A model generated the notes under the pieces. It saw nothing but the letters and a program-made list of their open reading frames with translations, was not told where the DNA came from and did no database searches. Source: CAYPTB01 sp964413535 (GTDB taxonomy: Bacteria > Planctomycetota > UBA1135 > GCA-002686595). From it: a stretch of 64,000 bases of DNA. The stretch covers positions 11,819-75,818 of the forward strand of contig CAYPTB010000034.1 in the NCBI GenBank assembly GCA_964413535.1, in the 5' to 3' direction. Made by a program: the position numbers and the translations under genes. This document shows positions 17,350-26,089 of this stretch, one piece after another; position 1 is the stretch's first letter; every line of letters begins with the position of its first letter.

Positions 17350-17505
17350 GGTCGCGCGGGAGTCTAGCGCCCGCTGCGCCAGTTCTTCGGGTCGAGAGGC
17401 CGCCCTTCGAGAGCCCGAGCAACGGCCCCTCGAGCTCCAGGGTTTCGAATCGGGCGCCACCGCCGCCTGGCCGTGCCGCGCGGCCACCGCTACCGTGCGC
17501 GAACC

Positions 17506-18093
17506 ATGGCGTTGCACGGCGCGGATGGTCACGAAGGGGGCTCCGACGCCGGGATCGTGCTCGAAACGAGTCGGCTCCGGCTTCGAGAGCTTTCCTTGGA
17601 CGACGCCGCGTTCGTTCGCGAGCTCGTGAACGAGCCGGCTTGGCTGCGCTTCATCGGAGACAAGGGCGTCGCGACCCTCGACGACGCGCGCGCGTACATC
17701 GCGCGGGGGCCGCTCGCGAGCTACGCGCAATTCGGATTCGGGCTGTACAGGGTCGAGCTCGCGGTCGAAGGCACGCCGATCGGGATCTGCGGCTTGATCC
17801 GGCGCGAGACCCTGGGCGATGTCGACCTCGGCTTCGCGTTCCTCGAGCGCTACTGGGGCCGTGGCTACGCGCGCGAGGCCGCGGCGTCCGTCATCGAGCT
17901 CGGTCACCGCGACTTGGGTTTGGAGCGCATCGTGGCGATCACGGATCCCGACAATCACCCCTCGATCCGCGTTCTCGAGGGCGTCGGTTTCGCGTTCGAG
18001 ACCCTGGTGACGCTGCCGGGAGACCCCAAGGAGCTCGCCTTGTTCGCACGGACGTCGAAAGACGACGGGGGAGCGCTGCCACCGACCGCCTAG
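17506..18093 (+). CDS. GNAT acetyltransferase, RimJ/RimL type
   Basis: A 195-residue protein from ATG 17506, which follows an upstream in-frame GTG/ATG-rich stretch without family similarity. The RimJ/RimL pattern is clear: ETSRLRLRELSLDDA at the N-terminus, GICGLIRR, DVDLGFAFLERYWGRGYARE (acetyl-CoA loop) and NHPSIRVLEGVGF. It transfers acetyl from acetyl-CoA to an amine, usually a protein N-terminus or small molecule. It sits alone, divergent from asnB and convergent with the phosphatase gene. Confidence 0.88.
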   Translation: MALHGADGHEGGSDAGIVLETSRLRLRELSLDDAAFVRELVNEPAWLRFIGDKGVATLDDARAYIARGPLASYAQFGFGLYRVELAVEGTPIGICGLIRRETLGDVDLGFAFLERYWGRGYAREAAASVIELGHRDLGLERIVAITDPDNHPSIRVLEGVGFAFETLVTLPGDPKELALFARTSKDDGGALPPTA

Positions 18094-18188
18094 AACCTTC
18101 GGACGTTTGCGACACGGAACGACTCGTGCGTCGCTCGCCTGCATGCGCCGGCGCAGACGTGAACGCCCGTGTCCGCTCCGCGCTCGAT

Positions 18189-18911
18189 TCACTCCCTCAC
18201 GCGCCCGCGCAACCGCTCGATCTCTCCGGCCTCGAGCCCGATCCGTTCGAGGTAGGCTCGGATGCCGCCGTGACGCTCGAGGTAGTCGAGCATGTTGTAC
18301 ACGCCCTCTTCCGGACAGCGCAGGGCTTCGAGGATCACGGCGGGATCCATGTCGGCGTAGCGCCGGAGATAGCCCTCGCGCAACTGTTCGGCGCTCGCGG
18401 CGTAGTCGTATGCGATCGCCTCCGGCACGACGTCCCCGAGCGCGAGCAGCAACGCGGCGACGACCCCCGTTCGATCCTTGCCCGCCATGCAATGGAAGAG
18501 CAACGGTCCGGGCGAAGCGGCAGCGATCGTGCGCAGCACCTGCCCGAGCTCCGCGCGCGTGTGGTCGAGCACGGCGCACTTCCACATCTCCTTCGTGCAG
18601 CCCGCTTCCAGGGCCCGCCATTCCGCCTCGGCCGGCGCGAGCAGCGAGACGTGCTCGTAGCGAACGTGTACGAGATCGCGCGCGATCGGGCTCGGGTGCG
18701 CGCTGACTTCCTCGGGCCAGCGCAGATCGAGGACGGTCTCGATGCCGAAGGTCCTGATTCCCCGGACGCCCGCCGCGGTCAACTGCACGAGATCGTCGGC
18801 GCGCACGAGCGAGCGCCAGCGCGTGCGCGCCCCATCGAGCGTCGGGTAACCGCCCAGATCGCGCGCATTCAAGAGCGCCGGGAGATCGAGTATTCGCCGC
18901 GGATCGTGCAT
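18189..18911 (-). CDS. Protein tyrosine/serine phosphatase (PTP-like)
   Basis: A 240-residue cytosolic phosphatase. The P-loop is FHCMAGKDRTG, with C141 as nucleophile and R147 binding phosphate. The N-terminal NARDLGGYPTLDG and LDLRWPEEV are typical of the bacterial tyrosine-phosphatase family that includes LipA and Mycobacterium PtpB. Substrates may be phosphotyrosine, phosphoserine or phosphoinositide. The gene begins 31 nt after the toroid-type protein gene on the same strand, so they are probably one transcript. A link to polysaccharide control is possible but not shown. Confidence 0.87.
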   Translation of the reverse strand: MHDPRRILDLPALLNARDLGGYPTLDGARTRWRSLVRADDLVQLTAAGVRGIRTFGIETVLDLRWPEEVSAHPSPIARDLVHVRYEHVSLLAPAEAEWRALEAGCTKEMWKCAVLDHTRAELGQVLRTIAAASPGPLLFHCMAGKDRTGVVAALLLALGDVVPEAIAYDYAASAEQLREGYLRRYADMDPAVILEALRCPEEGVYNMLDYLERHGGIRAYLERIGLEAGEIERLRGRVRE

Positions 18912-18942
18912 GAGCGGTGAGAATAGTCCGAGCAGGTCACTG

Positions 18943-20640
18943 CTACTGCGCGACGATCCGGCGCGTCAGGTCGACGCCCGTGACGACGCGCGCGGGATCG
19001 ACGCGACGTTCGAGCGTCGGGCCCTCGACGTGCGCGGGCTCGAGCTCGCTCGGGACGAAGTAGCGCGCGGAGCCCATGTGGATCGTCGTCAGGGACTCCT
19101 CCCAGGCGAGCTCGCGGAAGCGCGCGGCGCCGGCGCCTTCCAAGTGATCCTCCACCACCACCGCGCGTTCCTGGAAGCGGATCGTGCGCCGCAGGCGCAC
19201 GTCGAGCGCTTGCTTGTCGTGGATCAGCACGCGCACGAGCAGCTTCTTGATCCAGCGCGCGAGGCTCGGCGCGCGGCCGAAGGTCAGCATGAACGCGCGG
19301 AAGAGCGCGAAGCGCGCGGGCGTGAGCGTCGGGCGCGAGACCTCGCGGAAGGCGCCCGAGACCACGATGCGGCCCTCCGTGACCTCCGTCTCGCGCTCGT
19401 GGGCGAGGTACTGGCTCGACGCGAGCTCGCCACCGTCGAGGCGCGCGACCCAGCCGCAGTCGGAGTAGAGGCACTTCTTCTTGCCGCGGTGGAAGACCTT
19501 CACGACGCCGCCCTTCGACGTTCCGACCCATGCGTCGTACCAGCGCGCGCGCACGCGCGCGATCCCGGCCTGCGGGAACCAGACGAAGCCGCGGCTCGCG
19601 GACGGCTCGGCCGGCATCTGGCGCGGGCGCGCGTCGGTGCACGCGCGCAGCGCGAAGACGAGGTTGTTGAGGAAGGGAAACAGGTTGTACGGACAGCTCC
19701 CACGCAGGCCCGCAGCCGCGGCGCTCGCGACGGACGGCCGCAGCGCGTCCGCGATCCACGCGGCGGCGCCGGAGCGGTGCGCCGTCATCTCGAACGCCGC
19801 GGGGTAATAGGTCTGCGTGTTGCGGCTCGCGTACTCGCCGCCGAGCGATCCGTCGGGATGCACGAAGTGCGCCAGGAACTCGCTCGCGCGGTCGAGCGAC
19901 GCGGCGAGCCGCTCGTCGCCCGTGAGCTCGACGAGTCGTGCGAGGTAGAAGCTCCCGTGGGTCTGGTAGCCCGGATCGGCGCCGCCGTACTCCTCGTACC
20001 AGCCCTCGCTCGACTGGCGCGCGAGGATCTTCTCGACGAAGTAGCGGCGTCGTTCGGCGAAGGCCGCGACGCCCGTCGAGCGGTGCGCGTGCTCCAGCGC
20101 CGCGGCCGCGGCCGCCAGGTGGTTCGAGAGGAAACCGTGCGTCTCGTCGTTCGCGCACAGCCACTGCCCCGCGCGTTCGACGGCGCGCACCACGTCGTCG
20201 CGCTCCGGGGCCTCGAAGTCGTTCGCGAGGAACGCGAGTGCCTCGGACACGTAGAACGTCGTGAACGCCGTCGCCGCCAGCGAGCGCTCGAACGGATAGG
20301 CCTCGTCGAAGCTCCCGTCGCGGTGCTGCAAGCTCGTCCAGAAGCGCAGACCCGCGCGGATCCAGCCCAAGAGCTTCGGGTTGCCGCGCAGCTCGTTCCC
20401 CTCGAGCTCGGTCGCGTACAGGAACGAAAGCACGCACAGCGCCTCCTGGAAGCGCGAGCGCGGGAAGTCGACGAACTTCCAGGCCCAGAACGTTCGGTCG
20501 CAGCAGCCCGCGGTCGGGCTCGTGTGCTCACGGTCGACGAGCCCGAGGACGCGCGGTACCTGAGCCAGGACGAGCTCGCGGTAGACCGCGCCGCGATCCG
20601 CTGGATCCGCCTCTACGTCGGCTCTCGTTGCAGGTTGCAT
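18943..20640 (-). CDS. Alpha/alpha-toroid, heparinase II/III-like protein
   Basis: A 565-residue protein without signal peptide. Residues 1-300 are helical with aromatic, repeat-like blocks (FWTSLQHRDGSFDEAYPF, YGGADPGYQTHGSFYLARL), as in alpha/alpha-toroid polysaccharide-active proteins. Residues about 330-565 are beta-rich with GFVWFPQAGIARVRARWYDAW and RTIRFQERAVVVEDHLEG, like the C-terminal sandwich of heparinase II/III-type lyases. I cannot fix the catalytic Tyr/His, so lyase activity is uncertain. Such proteins occur with AsnB and two-domain oxidoreductases in exopolysaccharide clusters, and both are nearby. The start ATG 20640 is the first in frame. Confidence 0.6.
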   Translation of the reverse strand: MQPATRADVEADPADRGAVYRELVLAQVPRVLGLVDREHTSPTAGCCDRTFWAWKFVDFPRSRFQEALCVLSFLYATELEGNELRGNPKLLGWIRAGLRFWTSLQHRDGSFDEAYPFERSLAATAFTTFYVSEALAFLANDFEAPERDDVVRAVERAGQWLCANDETHGFLSNHLAAAAAALEHAHRSTGVAAFAERRRYFVEKILARQSSEGWYEEYGGADPGYQTHGSFYLARLVELTGDERLAASLDRASEFLAHFVHPDGSLGGEYASRNTQTYYPAAFEMTAHRSGAAAWIADALRPSVASAAAAGLRGSCPYNLFPFLNNLVFALRACTDARPRQMPAEPSASRGFVWFPQAGIARVRARWYDAWVGTSKGGVVKVFHRGKKKCLYSDCGWVARLDGGELASSQYLAHERETEVTEGRIVVSGAFREVSRPTLTPARFALFRAFMLTFGRAPSLARWIKKLLVRVLIHDKQALDVRLRRTIRFQERAVVVEDHLEGAGAARFRELAWEESLTTIHMGSARYFVPSELEPAHVEGPTLERRVDPARVVTGVDLTRRIVAQ

Positions 20641-20783
20641 TGGGCGTCGCCGGGCGCGCTCAGGCTACGGCCCGAAGAGCGCCGTTCAACCACAACCCGC
20701 CGCTGCGCGAGGATCCGACCCCGTACCGCCGTCCTGCGCCGCGCCAGAGCGAGAGCGAGCGTTGGCGTGGAGAGCGCGTCCGA

Positions 20784-22313
20784 TCAGCCGTCGTGGACCT
20801 CGGCCTTTTCGGCCTCGCGGGCTTCCTTCTTCTTGCGCCGTTCTTCGGCGCGCTCGAGGCGCCGCTCTTCGTTCGCCTTGCGCTCGGCCTCGATCACCTC
20901 GTCCCACTCCGGAACGCCCGGCATCGCCTCGTCGAAGAGCCACGGCTCGAGACCGGTCACCGCAGCGTGCCCGACTTCGCGTTCGACGAGCTCCAGGAAC
21001 TGAGCGAGCGTCGCGTTGCCGTCGCGATGGCTCACCACCCAGCTCCGCATGATCCCGAGGAACGCGTCGTCGCCGATCCGCTCGCGCAGGAAGTGCAAGG
21101 CGAGCGGTCCGCGCATGTAGACGGACGTCCCGAACATGGAATCGACGTCGACGCGCCCGGGCGGCCCGGCCTTCGTGAACCGCGCGAAGCCGTACAACCT
21201 GAGCAGCCGTTCCGCGAAGTCCTCCGCCGTACTCGTGCGCTCGTCGTACATCCACGCCGCGTACTCGGCGAAGCCCTCGTTGAGCCAGATGTCGTCCCAG
21301 TCGAAGACGCTGACCGAGTTGCCGAACCACTGGTGCGCGAGCTCGTGGCAGATGATCGACTCGTCGACCGCGGCCCGGCCGTACACCGGCAGGGTCTGCG
21401 TCTCGAGCGCCCCGGGAACGTCGAGGCTCGAGAGGACGTTCCCGCAGGTCTCGAAGGGGTAGGGGCCGAACGCCTCTCCCAGGAAGGCGATCATCTCGGC
21501 CGTGCGTCCGAAGTTCGCGCGCTCCTTCGCGGTCGACTCGGGCGTGAAGTAGTTGACGATCTTCAGACCGTCCGGGCCGTCGAGGTGCTCCTCCTCGAAC
21601 TCCGCGATCGCGATCGTGACCAAGTACGTCGCGATCGGATCGCGCGGCCGGTACACGAACGTGCGACGCGCGCCGTTCTCCCGCGTCTCGGCGAGCGTTC
21701 CGTTGCTCACCGCCTTCAGGGGACGGGGGACGTCGATCTCGAGCGTGAAGAGCGCTTTGTCGCGCGGATGATCGTTGCACGGGAAGAACGAGCGCGCGCC
21801 GTTGGGCTGGCTGAAGACGTAGACCTCGCCCTTGTCCGCCATCCAACCGATCTTCAACGCGATCGGCAGCGAATCGTCGTCCACGCCCTCGGGCACGCCG
21901 CGGTAGTGCACGACTACGGCGAAGTCCGAACCCTCCCGGATCGAGCCGCTGGGTGTGACGCAGAGCTCGTCGGCCTCGCGCGTGTAGGTCGCAGGGCGGC
22001 CGTCGACCTCGATCGACTCGATCTCGAGCCCGTGGAAGTCGAGGTAGAAGCTCGCAAGATGCTGCGTTGCGACGGCGCGTATCTCGGTCTTCGCGTCGAT
22101 CGAGCCGTCGGCCGGCTCGTACGCGAGATCGATCGCGTAACTCTCGACGTCATACCCCCCGTTGCCCGCGCCGGGGAAGAGCGAGTCGCCGATGCCGATC
22201 GCGCCGGCCGTCGCGGGCGTGAATAGCTGCGGAGCGGTCTCCGTCGCCGCGCGACAAGCGGACGCGATCAGGGCCAGGGCGAGGCACGAGGCGAGAGCGA
22301 AGGGACGTCTCAT
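20784..22313 (-). CDS. M1-family metallo-aminopeptidase, lipoprotein
   Basis: A 509-residue zinc peptidase. I start at ATG 22313, which gives a lipoprotein signal (ALIASAC, C20); the longer upstream frame has no protein character. The zinc site is HELAHQWFGN (H323, H327) plus E346 in DIWLNEGFAEY. The substrate-binding GAMEN loop appears as GALETQ (301-306). The C-terminal 40 residues are a Lys/Glu/Arg-rich helix. It lacks the long C-terminal helical domain of PepN, so it matches the short secreted M1 type. It probably trims peptides in the periplasm. Confidence 0.88.
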   Translation of the reverse strand: MRRPFALASCLALALIASACRAATETAPQLFTPATAGAIGIGDSLFPGAGNGGYDVESYAIDLAYEPADGSIDAKTEIRAVATQHLASFYLDFHGLEIESIEVDGRPATYTREADELCVTPSGSIREGSDFAVVVHYRGVPEGVDDDSLPIALKIGWMADKGEVYVFSQPNGARSFFPCNDHPRDKALFTLEIDVPRPLKAVSNGTLAETRENGARRTFVYRPRDPIATYLVTIAIAEFEEEHLDGPDGLKIVNYFTPESTAKERANFGRTAEMIAFLGEAFGPYPFETCGNVLSSLDVPGALETQTLPVYGRAAVDESIICHELAHQWFGNSVSVFDWDDIWLNEGFAEYAAWMYDERTSTAEDFAERLLRLYGFARFTKAGPPGRVDVDSMFGTSVYMRGPLALHFLRERIGDDAFLGIMRSWVVSHRDGNATLAQFLELVEREVGHAAVTGLEPWLFDEAMPGVPEWDEVIEAERKANEERRLERAEERRKKKEAREAEKAEVHDG

Positions 22314-22564
22314 CGGGGGGCGGAAGGAGTGCAAAGGCCTGACGTGCTCCGACGCGGAGAGAGTGACGCGAGAAGGCGTCGGCGCCGGCGGTCGGCGGGG
22401 TCGAGTCCGTTCGCCTCGGCACGGTTTGGAATCGGAACGACGCGCATGTTCATCGAAACGAAGCGGATGCTCGCGTTCGACCAGGTGGATGGGCGGCCAC
22501 ACTAACCGGCCGGCTCGGGCCCGTCGCGTTCGCGCGGCGCAAAACCGCTCCTGCCCGCGTCACC

Positions 22565-22570
22565 TATACT
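22565..22570 (+). promoter_or_regulatory. Putative -10 element, copy one
   Basis: TATACT lies 29 nt before the GTG start in a block conserved in both duplicated units. No good -35 hexamer is visible about 17 nt upstream. Confidence 0.4.
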
Positions 22571-22598
22571 TCGCGCTGACTTCTCCTGGGAGGCTCGC

Positions 22599-23812
22599 GT
22601 GCTCCGAACCACCTTCACCCTGATCGTCGCTCTCCACACCGTTCCGCAAGAGGAAGCGCCGCCCTCGATCGAGCAAGAGCTCGCGGGCCTCGTCGCGAAG
22701 ACGAACGCCCTACGGACGTTCCACGTGATCTACGACCTGGGCCAAGACGGTGAAAAGGCCTTCGTCGAACTCGTCTACCGCGCTCCCGACCTCTGCCGCA
22801 CACGGTTGTCCTTGCCCGTATTCGAAGGGGAAGCAGAGGTGTGGATCGTTGGCGACGGAATGTACGTGCGTCCTCCGGGCGAGGACCACTGGCGAAGGGC
22901 TCCGTTTCCAACGGCTCTGGAGGCGGACTCGCTCCTCGACGAGCTCTTTCCCTTCAGCATCGTCCTCATCGAGCCCGGTGCCTTCGTTGCGCTGTCAGTG
23001 ATGCAAGGCACAGATGCCAAGATCAACTGCGAAATGAAAGTGATGAGACGCTCCTCCGGTGCTCGCACGCACGTGCTCGGTTGGCTCGCCGACTTTCAGC
23101 AGGACCTCGGCAGAGTCGTCATCGAGGACGGCCGACTGGCATACGAGGGTGACGGCTATCGCTGCTTCGTCTCGAGGGAGAGCGGCTTCATCGACGGGGT
23201 CGAGAAGACCTCGGACCAGAAGAGAGCCTTCCAGCTCCTCGAGAGCCATTTCGACGAGCCCCTCGACCCGTCCCTCGTCACGCTTCCTCCGGAGGCGACG
23301 AATGCGCCCATCGACGCGGAGCTGAGCCGGAGCCTCGAAGGGGGCGTCGATCCGGCCTGGGTGCGACGGAAGATCTTCCACCGCGTCGACGGCTACTCGA
23401 CTCGGGGCATCGTTCGTGGGACGAGGGCGCGATCTCCGATTGGCGCTCCATCATGGACGCATTCCACAGAGAACGGACGAGCGGGTGGGCGGAGAGCTGG
23501 CTCGAAGAGTTCGAGGGAAGCATCGCAGACGCGGCCGAAGAGGTGCGTGTGCGCCGCTCCGTGGGCGACTCGGACGAGCAACGCTCCCAACTCGAGCAAG
23601 AGGTTGCCGTCCAGCGAGCCCGAATCGTCGAGTATCTCGAAGAGCAAGAGCTCCAGTACGCCCAGTCGTGGCCCGCGATCGAACCCGACGTCGCACGCCC
23701 GGAGCTCTTCGAGGTCGAGCGCGACGTCATCGCCGACCTCTACGCCGAGCTCTTCAACGAGCCCGCGCTCGCGGCCTTCGACGAGGAGCTCGGGCTCGCG
23801 CTCGGGAAGTAG
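22599..23812 (+). pseudogene. Frameshifted copy of a duplicated secreted-type protein
   Basis: The GTG start at 22599 follows GGGAGG by 5 nt. The frame matches its paralog (23944-25161) to about residue 267, then drifts into Arg/Ser-rich nonsense. The paralog-like sequence resumes in the next frame from about 23402 (SGHRSWDEG, matching SEERSWDER in the intact copy) and runs to the stop at 23812. A single missing base near 23400 explains it. The family is unrecognised: a short hydrophobic N-terminus, conserved ELVYRAPDL, HFDEPLDPSLV and an acidic helical C-terminus. It may be a decayed duplicate, a programmed shift or a sequencing error. Confidence 0.8.
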
Positions 23813-23909
23813 CGCGGAAGCAGCAGGCGCGGGATCGAACCTGCTGACCCCGACCGGCCGGCTCGCGCCGGTCGCGTCGCGGCGCGAAACCGCTCCTGCC
23901 CGCGTCACC

Positions 23910-23915
23910 TATACT
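23910..23915 (+). promoter_or_regulatory. Putative -10 element, copy two
   Basis: The same TATACT block as in copy one, 29 nt before the GTG start at 23944. Its conservation between diverging copies is the only support. Confidence 0.4.
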
Positions 23916-23943
23916 TCGCGCTGACTTCTCCCGGGAGGCTTGC

Positions 23944-25161
23944 GTGCTCCGAACCACCTTCACCCTGATCGTCGCTCTCCACGTTGCCCCGCAAGAGAAA
24001 GCGCCGCCCTCGATCGAGCAAGAGCTCGAGCGCCTCGTCTCGAAGACGAACGCACTAGAGACGTTCCACGTGATCTACGGCTTCGAGGGTTCCGAAGGCG
24101 AGGGCGAAGGCGAAGGAGAGGGACTCTCCTTGGAGCTCGTCTACCGCGCGCCCGACCTGGGACGATTGATCGCATCCTTTCCCGACGGTGAGGCAGAGAC
24201 TTGGGTCGTCGGGAAGCGCATTTACGCTCGCTTTTCCGGAGAAGACTTCTGGCGAAGCGCGGCCGTGCCGGACCCCTCCCCAGCTCACGAAGTTCTGGAC
24301 GATCGCTTTCCGGCGGAGGAAGGAATGCTGGAACCGGGTGTAGGATTCGAGATTGCCTTCGCGGCGACTCGCTTCAACTCCAGTGTGCGGAGGTTTCCGT
24401 GCGGTCGTTGGGCGTTGGTGTCCTGGCTGCGGGAGATGCAAGGCCGTGTATCCGAGCTCTTCGTCGAGGACGAGAGACTTGGCTGGGATGGCGACGGTGT
24501 CCGGTGCTTCGTCTCACGCAAAACAGGTTTTCTCGAGCGTGTCGAGAACACGTCGAAGGTGGGCGAAAGGCCCTTTCTCCTGCTGGAGGGCCACTTCGAC
24601 GAGCCTCTCGATCCCTCCCTGGTGATTCTTCCGGACCAAGCGAGGAATGCGGAGTCGGATCCGGAACTGAGAAGAAGCCTCGAACAGCGCTATCACCCGA
24701 CGATCGTGCGGCGGGAAGGCATCTTGCGGATCACCCGGCTGCTCGATTCCGAAGAGCGATCGTGGGACGAGCGAACGCGAGCCGATTGCCGCGCCTTCCT
24801 GGATGTTCTCCATCGGGAGTGGAACGGCGCTTGGCTCGCAGACCTCCTCGACGACGTGGAGAAGAGCACGACCGGTCTTGCGGATTGGGTGCGCGCGCAA
24901 CGTTCCCTGGACGCTTCGGACGAGAATCGCGCCCGACTCGAAGAGAAAGTTGCGGAGCACCGCGCCAGGTTGGAGGAGAACCTGGACGAGGTCGAGGTGA
25001 GGTACGCCGAGTCCGTACCAGCGATCGAATCCATCACGGTCGTGCGCGAGGAGCTCCTCGAGCTCGAGCTCGATGTCATCGGCGACCTCGTCGACGAGCT
25101 CTTGCGCGAGCCGGCCCTCGAACTGTTCGACGAAGAGCTCGAGGCCGCTCTCGAAGAGTAG
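23944..25161 (+). CDS. Intact paralog of the duplicated protein, unknown function
   Basis: A 405-residue protein starting at GTG 23944 with GGGAGG upstream. The N-terminus MLRTTFTLIVALH is a short hydrophobic, probably secretory, segment. The middle is beta-rich and has the pattern of periplasmic lipoprotein-carrier-like folds (ELVYRAPDLGR, TWVVGKRIYARF, VRCFVSRKTGFLERVEN), although I cannot assign the family. The last 110 residues are strongly acidic and helical (EELLELELDVIGDLVDELL). A run of Gly-Glu pairs near residues 50-59 is absent from copy one. Only this unit of the duplication has an open frame. Confidence 0.75.
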   Translation: MLRTTFTLIVALHVAPQEKAPPSIEQELERLVSKTNALETFHVIYGFEGSEGEGEGEGEGLSLELVYRAPDLGRLIASFPDGEAETWVVGKRIYARFSGEDFWRSAAVPDPSPAHEVLDDRFPAEEGMLEPGVGFEIAFAATRFNSSVRRFPCGRWALVSWLREMQGRVSELFVEDERLGWDGDGVRCFVSRKTGFLERVENTSKVGERPFLLLEGHFDEPLDPSLVILPDQARNAESDPELRRSLEQRYHPTIVRREGILRITRLLDSEERSWDERTRADCRAFLDVLHREWNGAWLADLLDDVEKSTTGLADWVRAQRSLDASDENRARLEEKVAEHRARLEENLDEVEVRYAESVPAIESITVVREELLELELDVIGDLVDELLREPALELFDEELEAALEE

Positions 25162-25201
25162 AGCTCGTATTTCCGCGCTTCACGGGGAGTTGCGAAATGC
25201 G

Positions 25202-25233
25202 AGCGGCCCCGCGATTGGGACCGCGGGGCCGCT
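25202..25233. terminator. Strong bidirectional hairpin
   Basis: Perfect 12-bp arms AGCGGCCCCGCG (25202-25213) and CGCGGGGCCGCT (25222-25233) with an 8-nt loop lie between the convergent paralog gene and the DUF1579 gene. It is one of the strongest hairpins in the window. There is no T-run. Confidence 0.65.
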
Positions 25234-25258
25234 GCACGGTGGCGTGCGGAGCGAGCGG

Positions 25259-25876
25259 CTACTTCGCGCGCTTCGAGGTGTACTCCATCGCGAGCTGTTC
25301 GCCGAGGCCCGGATAGGTGCAGTACATGCGGAAGGTGATCTCGTCGGCGCTCTTGTGCTCGACGACGGAGCGCGTCGGCATATCGCCCGTTTCGCCCCGC
25401 ATCGTGCCCCGGAGCTCGACCTTGCCCGGAGCGATCTCCTTGCCGGCGGTGGACGTCCACCACGTCGACCACGTGTCGGCCCACAGGGACGTGTGCTCGC
25501 CCTTCATCTTGTCGAAGCCGAGGATGTTGTAGCCCTTCATGGGGCCCTCTTTGGTGTAGAACTCGTAGGTCTGCACGACGAAGCGGCCGTCGAGGATGGT
25601 CTTGGCCTCGCTCGTGCCGGTGGACTCGTCCCACTCCGTGGCGGTCGGGTCCCACTTCATGCGGTAGGACTGGGTCCACTTGCCGACGAGCTTGGCGAGC
25701 TCCGCGTGCTCCGGGCCCGGCGTGGCGAGCTCCATCATCTTCGCCATCATCTCGTCCCTCGAGAACGCAGCGTCTTCGGGACGGGCGTCCTGGCGCGCGG
25801 AAACGACTTCGGTCGTGAGCAAGGCCGTGCTGGCCACGAGGGCGAAGGCGCCCAACAACATACGTTTCGTCTTCAT
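25259..25876 (-). CDS. Secreted DUF1579 family protein
   Basis: A 205-residue protein with a signal peptide (about 1-27, ending VVSA). The DUF1579 core is clear: LAKLVGKWTQSYRMKWDP, GRFVVQTYEFY, GYNILGFDKMKGEHTSLWAD and a closing segment EITFRMYCTYPG. The family folds as a small lipocalin-like barrel of unknown function and is often found in planctomycetes and bacteroidetes. It is a single gene, convergent with the duplicated paralog. Confidence 0.87.
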   Translation of the reverse strand: MKTKRMLLGAFALVASTALLTTEVVSARQDARPEDAAFSRDEMMAKMMELATPGPEHAELAKLVGKWTQSYRMKWDPTATEWDESTGTSEAKTILDGRFVVQTYEFYTKEGPMKGYNILGFDKMKGEHTSLWADTWSTWWTSTAGKEIAPGKVELRGTMRGETGDMPTRSVVEHKSADEITFRMYCTYPGLGEQLAMEYTSKRAK

Positions 25877-26089
25877 GAGAGCTCCTCTTCGGGGTCGTCG
25901 CGCGCCACGAACGGAGGGCGCTCGAGCCGAACAGCGTAGCAGTCTCTCGTGGGCGTGGTCGGCCGGAGGGAAATCTTCAGGAGGGCTTCCTCCGTTCGGG
26001 GCGCGGCGGCCGAGCGGGGCGGGGCGCAGGAGTGCGGCCGGTGCGGTCGCGTGCGGCTCCGGAGCGGCTCTCCCGGCCTCAGCGTGCGC

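Larger units (their letters stand above)
22506..25161 (+). repeat. Tandem duplication of a gene plus its promoter, about 1.35 kb per unit
   Basis: Two consecutive units, 22506-23853 and 23854-25161, match from the upstream region through the coding frame. The 5' parts are nearly identical, including ACCTATACTTCGCG and the first coding residues. Similarity falls towards the 3' part. Each unit carries its own promoter-like block, ribosome-binding site and GTG start. Copy one has a frameshift and copy two is intact. Confidence 0.9.

Noticed and set aside
17440..17462. GTTTCGAATC resembling a tRNA T-loop
   Set aside because: No cloverleaf can be built around it, and it is in the short gap between asnB and the GNAT gene.
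17350..18621. Upstream extension of the asparagine synthase frame
   Set aside because: The mature enzyme must start with Met-Cys (C2 nucleophile), which is exactly at 17349; the extension lies over the GNAT gene.
20784..22313. M1 lipoprotein as a paralogous copy of pepN at 46 kb
   Set aside because: They share only the M1 catalytic core; lengths, N-termini and C-terminal domains differ, so they are separate subfamilies and not a recent duplication.
23826..23850. Minus-strand TTCGATC motif resembling a tRNA T-loop
   Set aside because: The flanking 5-base arms do not pair, and there is no acceptor or anticodon arm.
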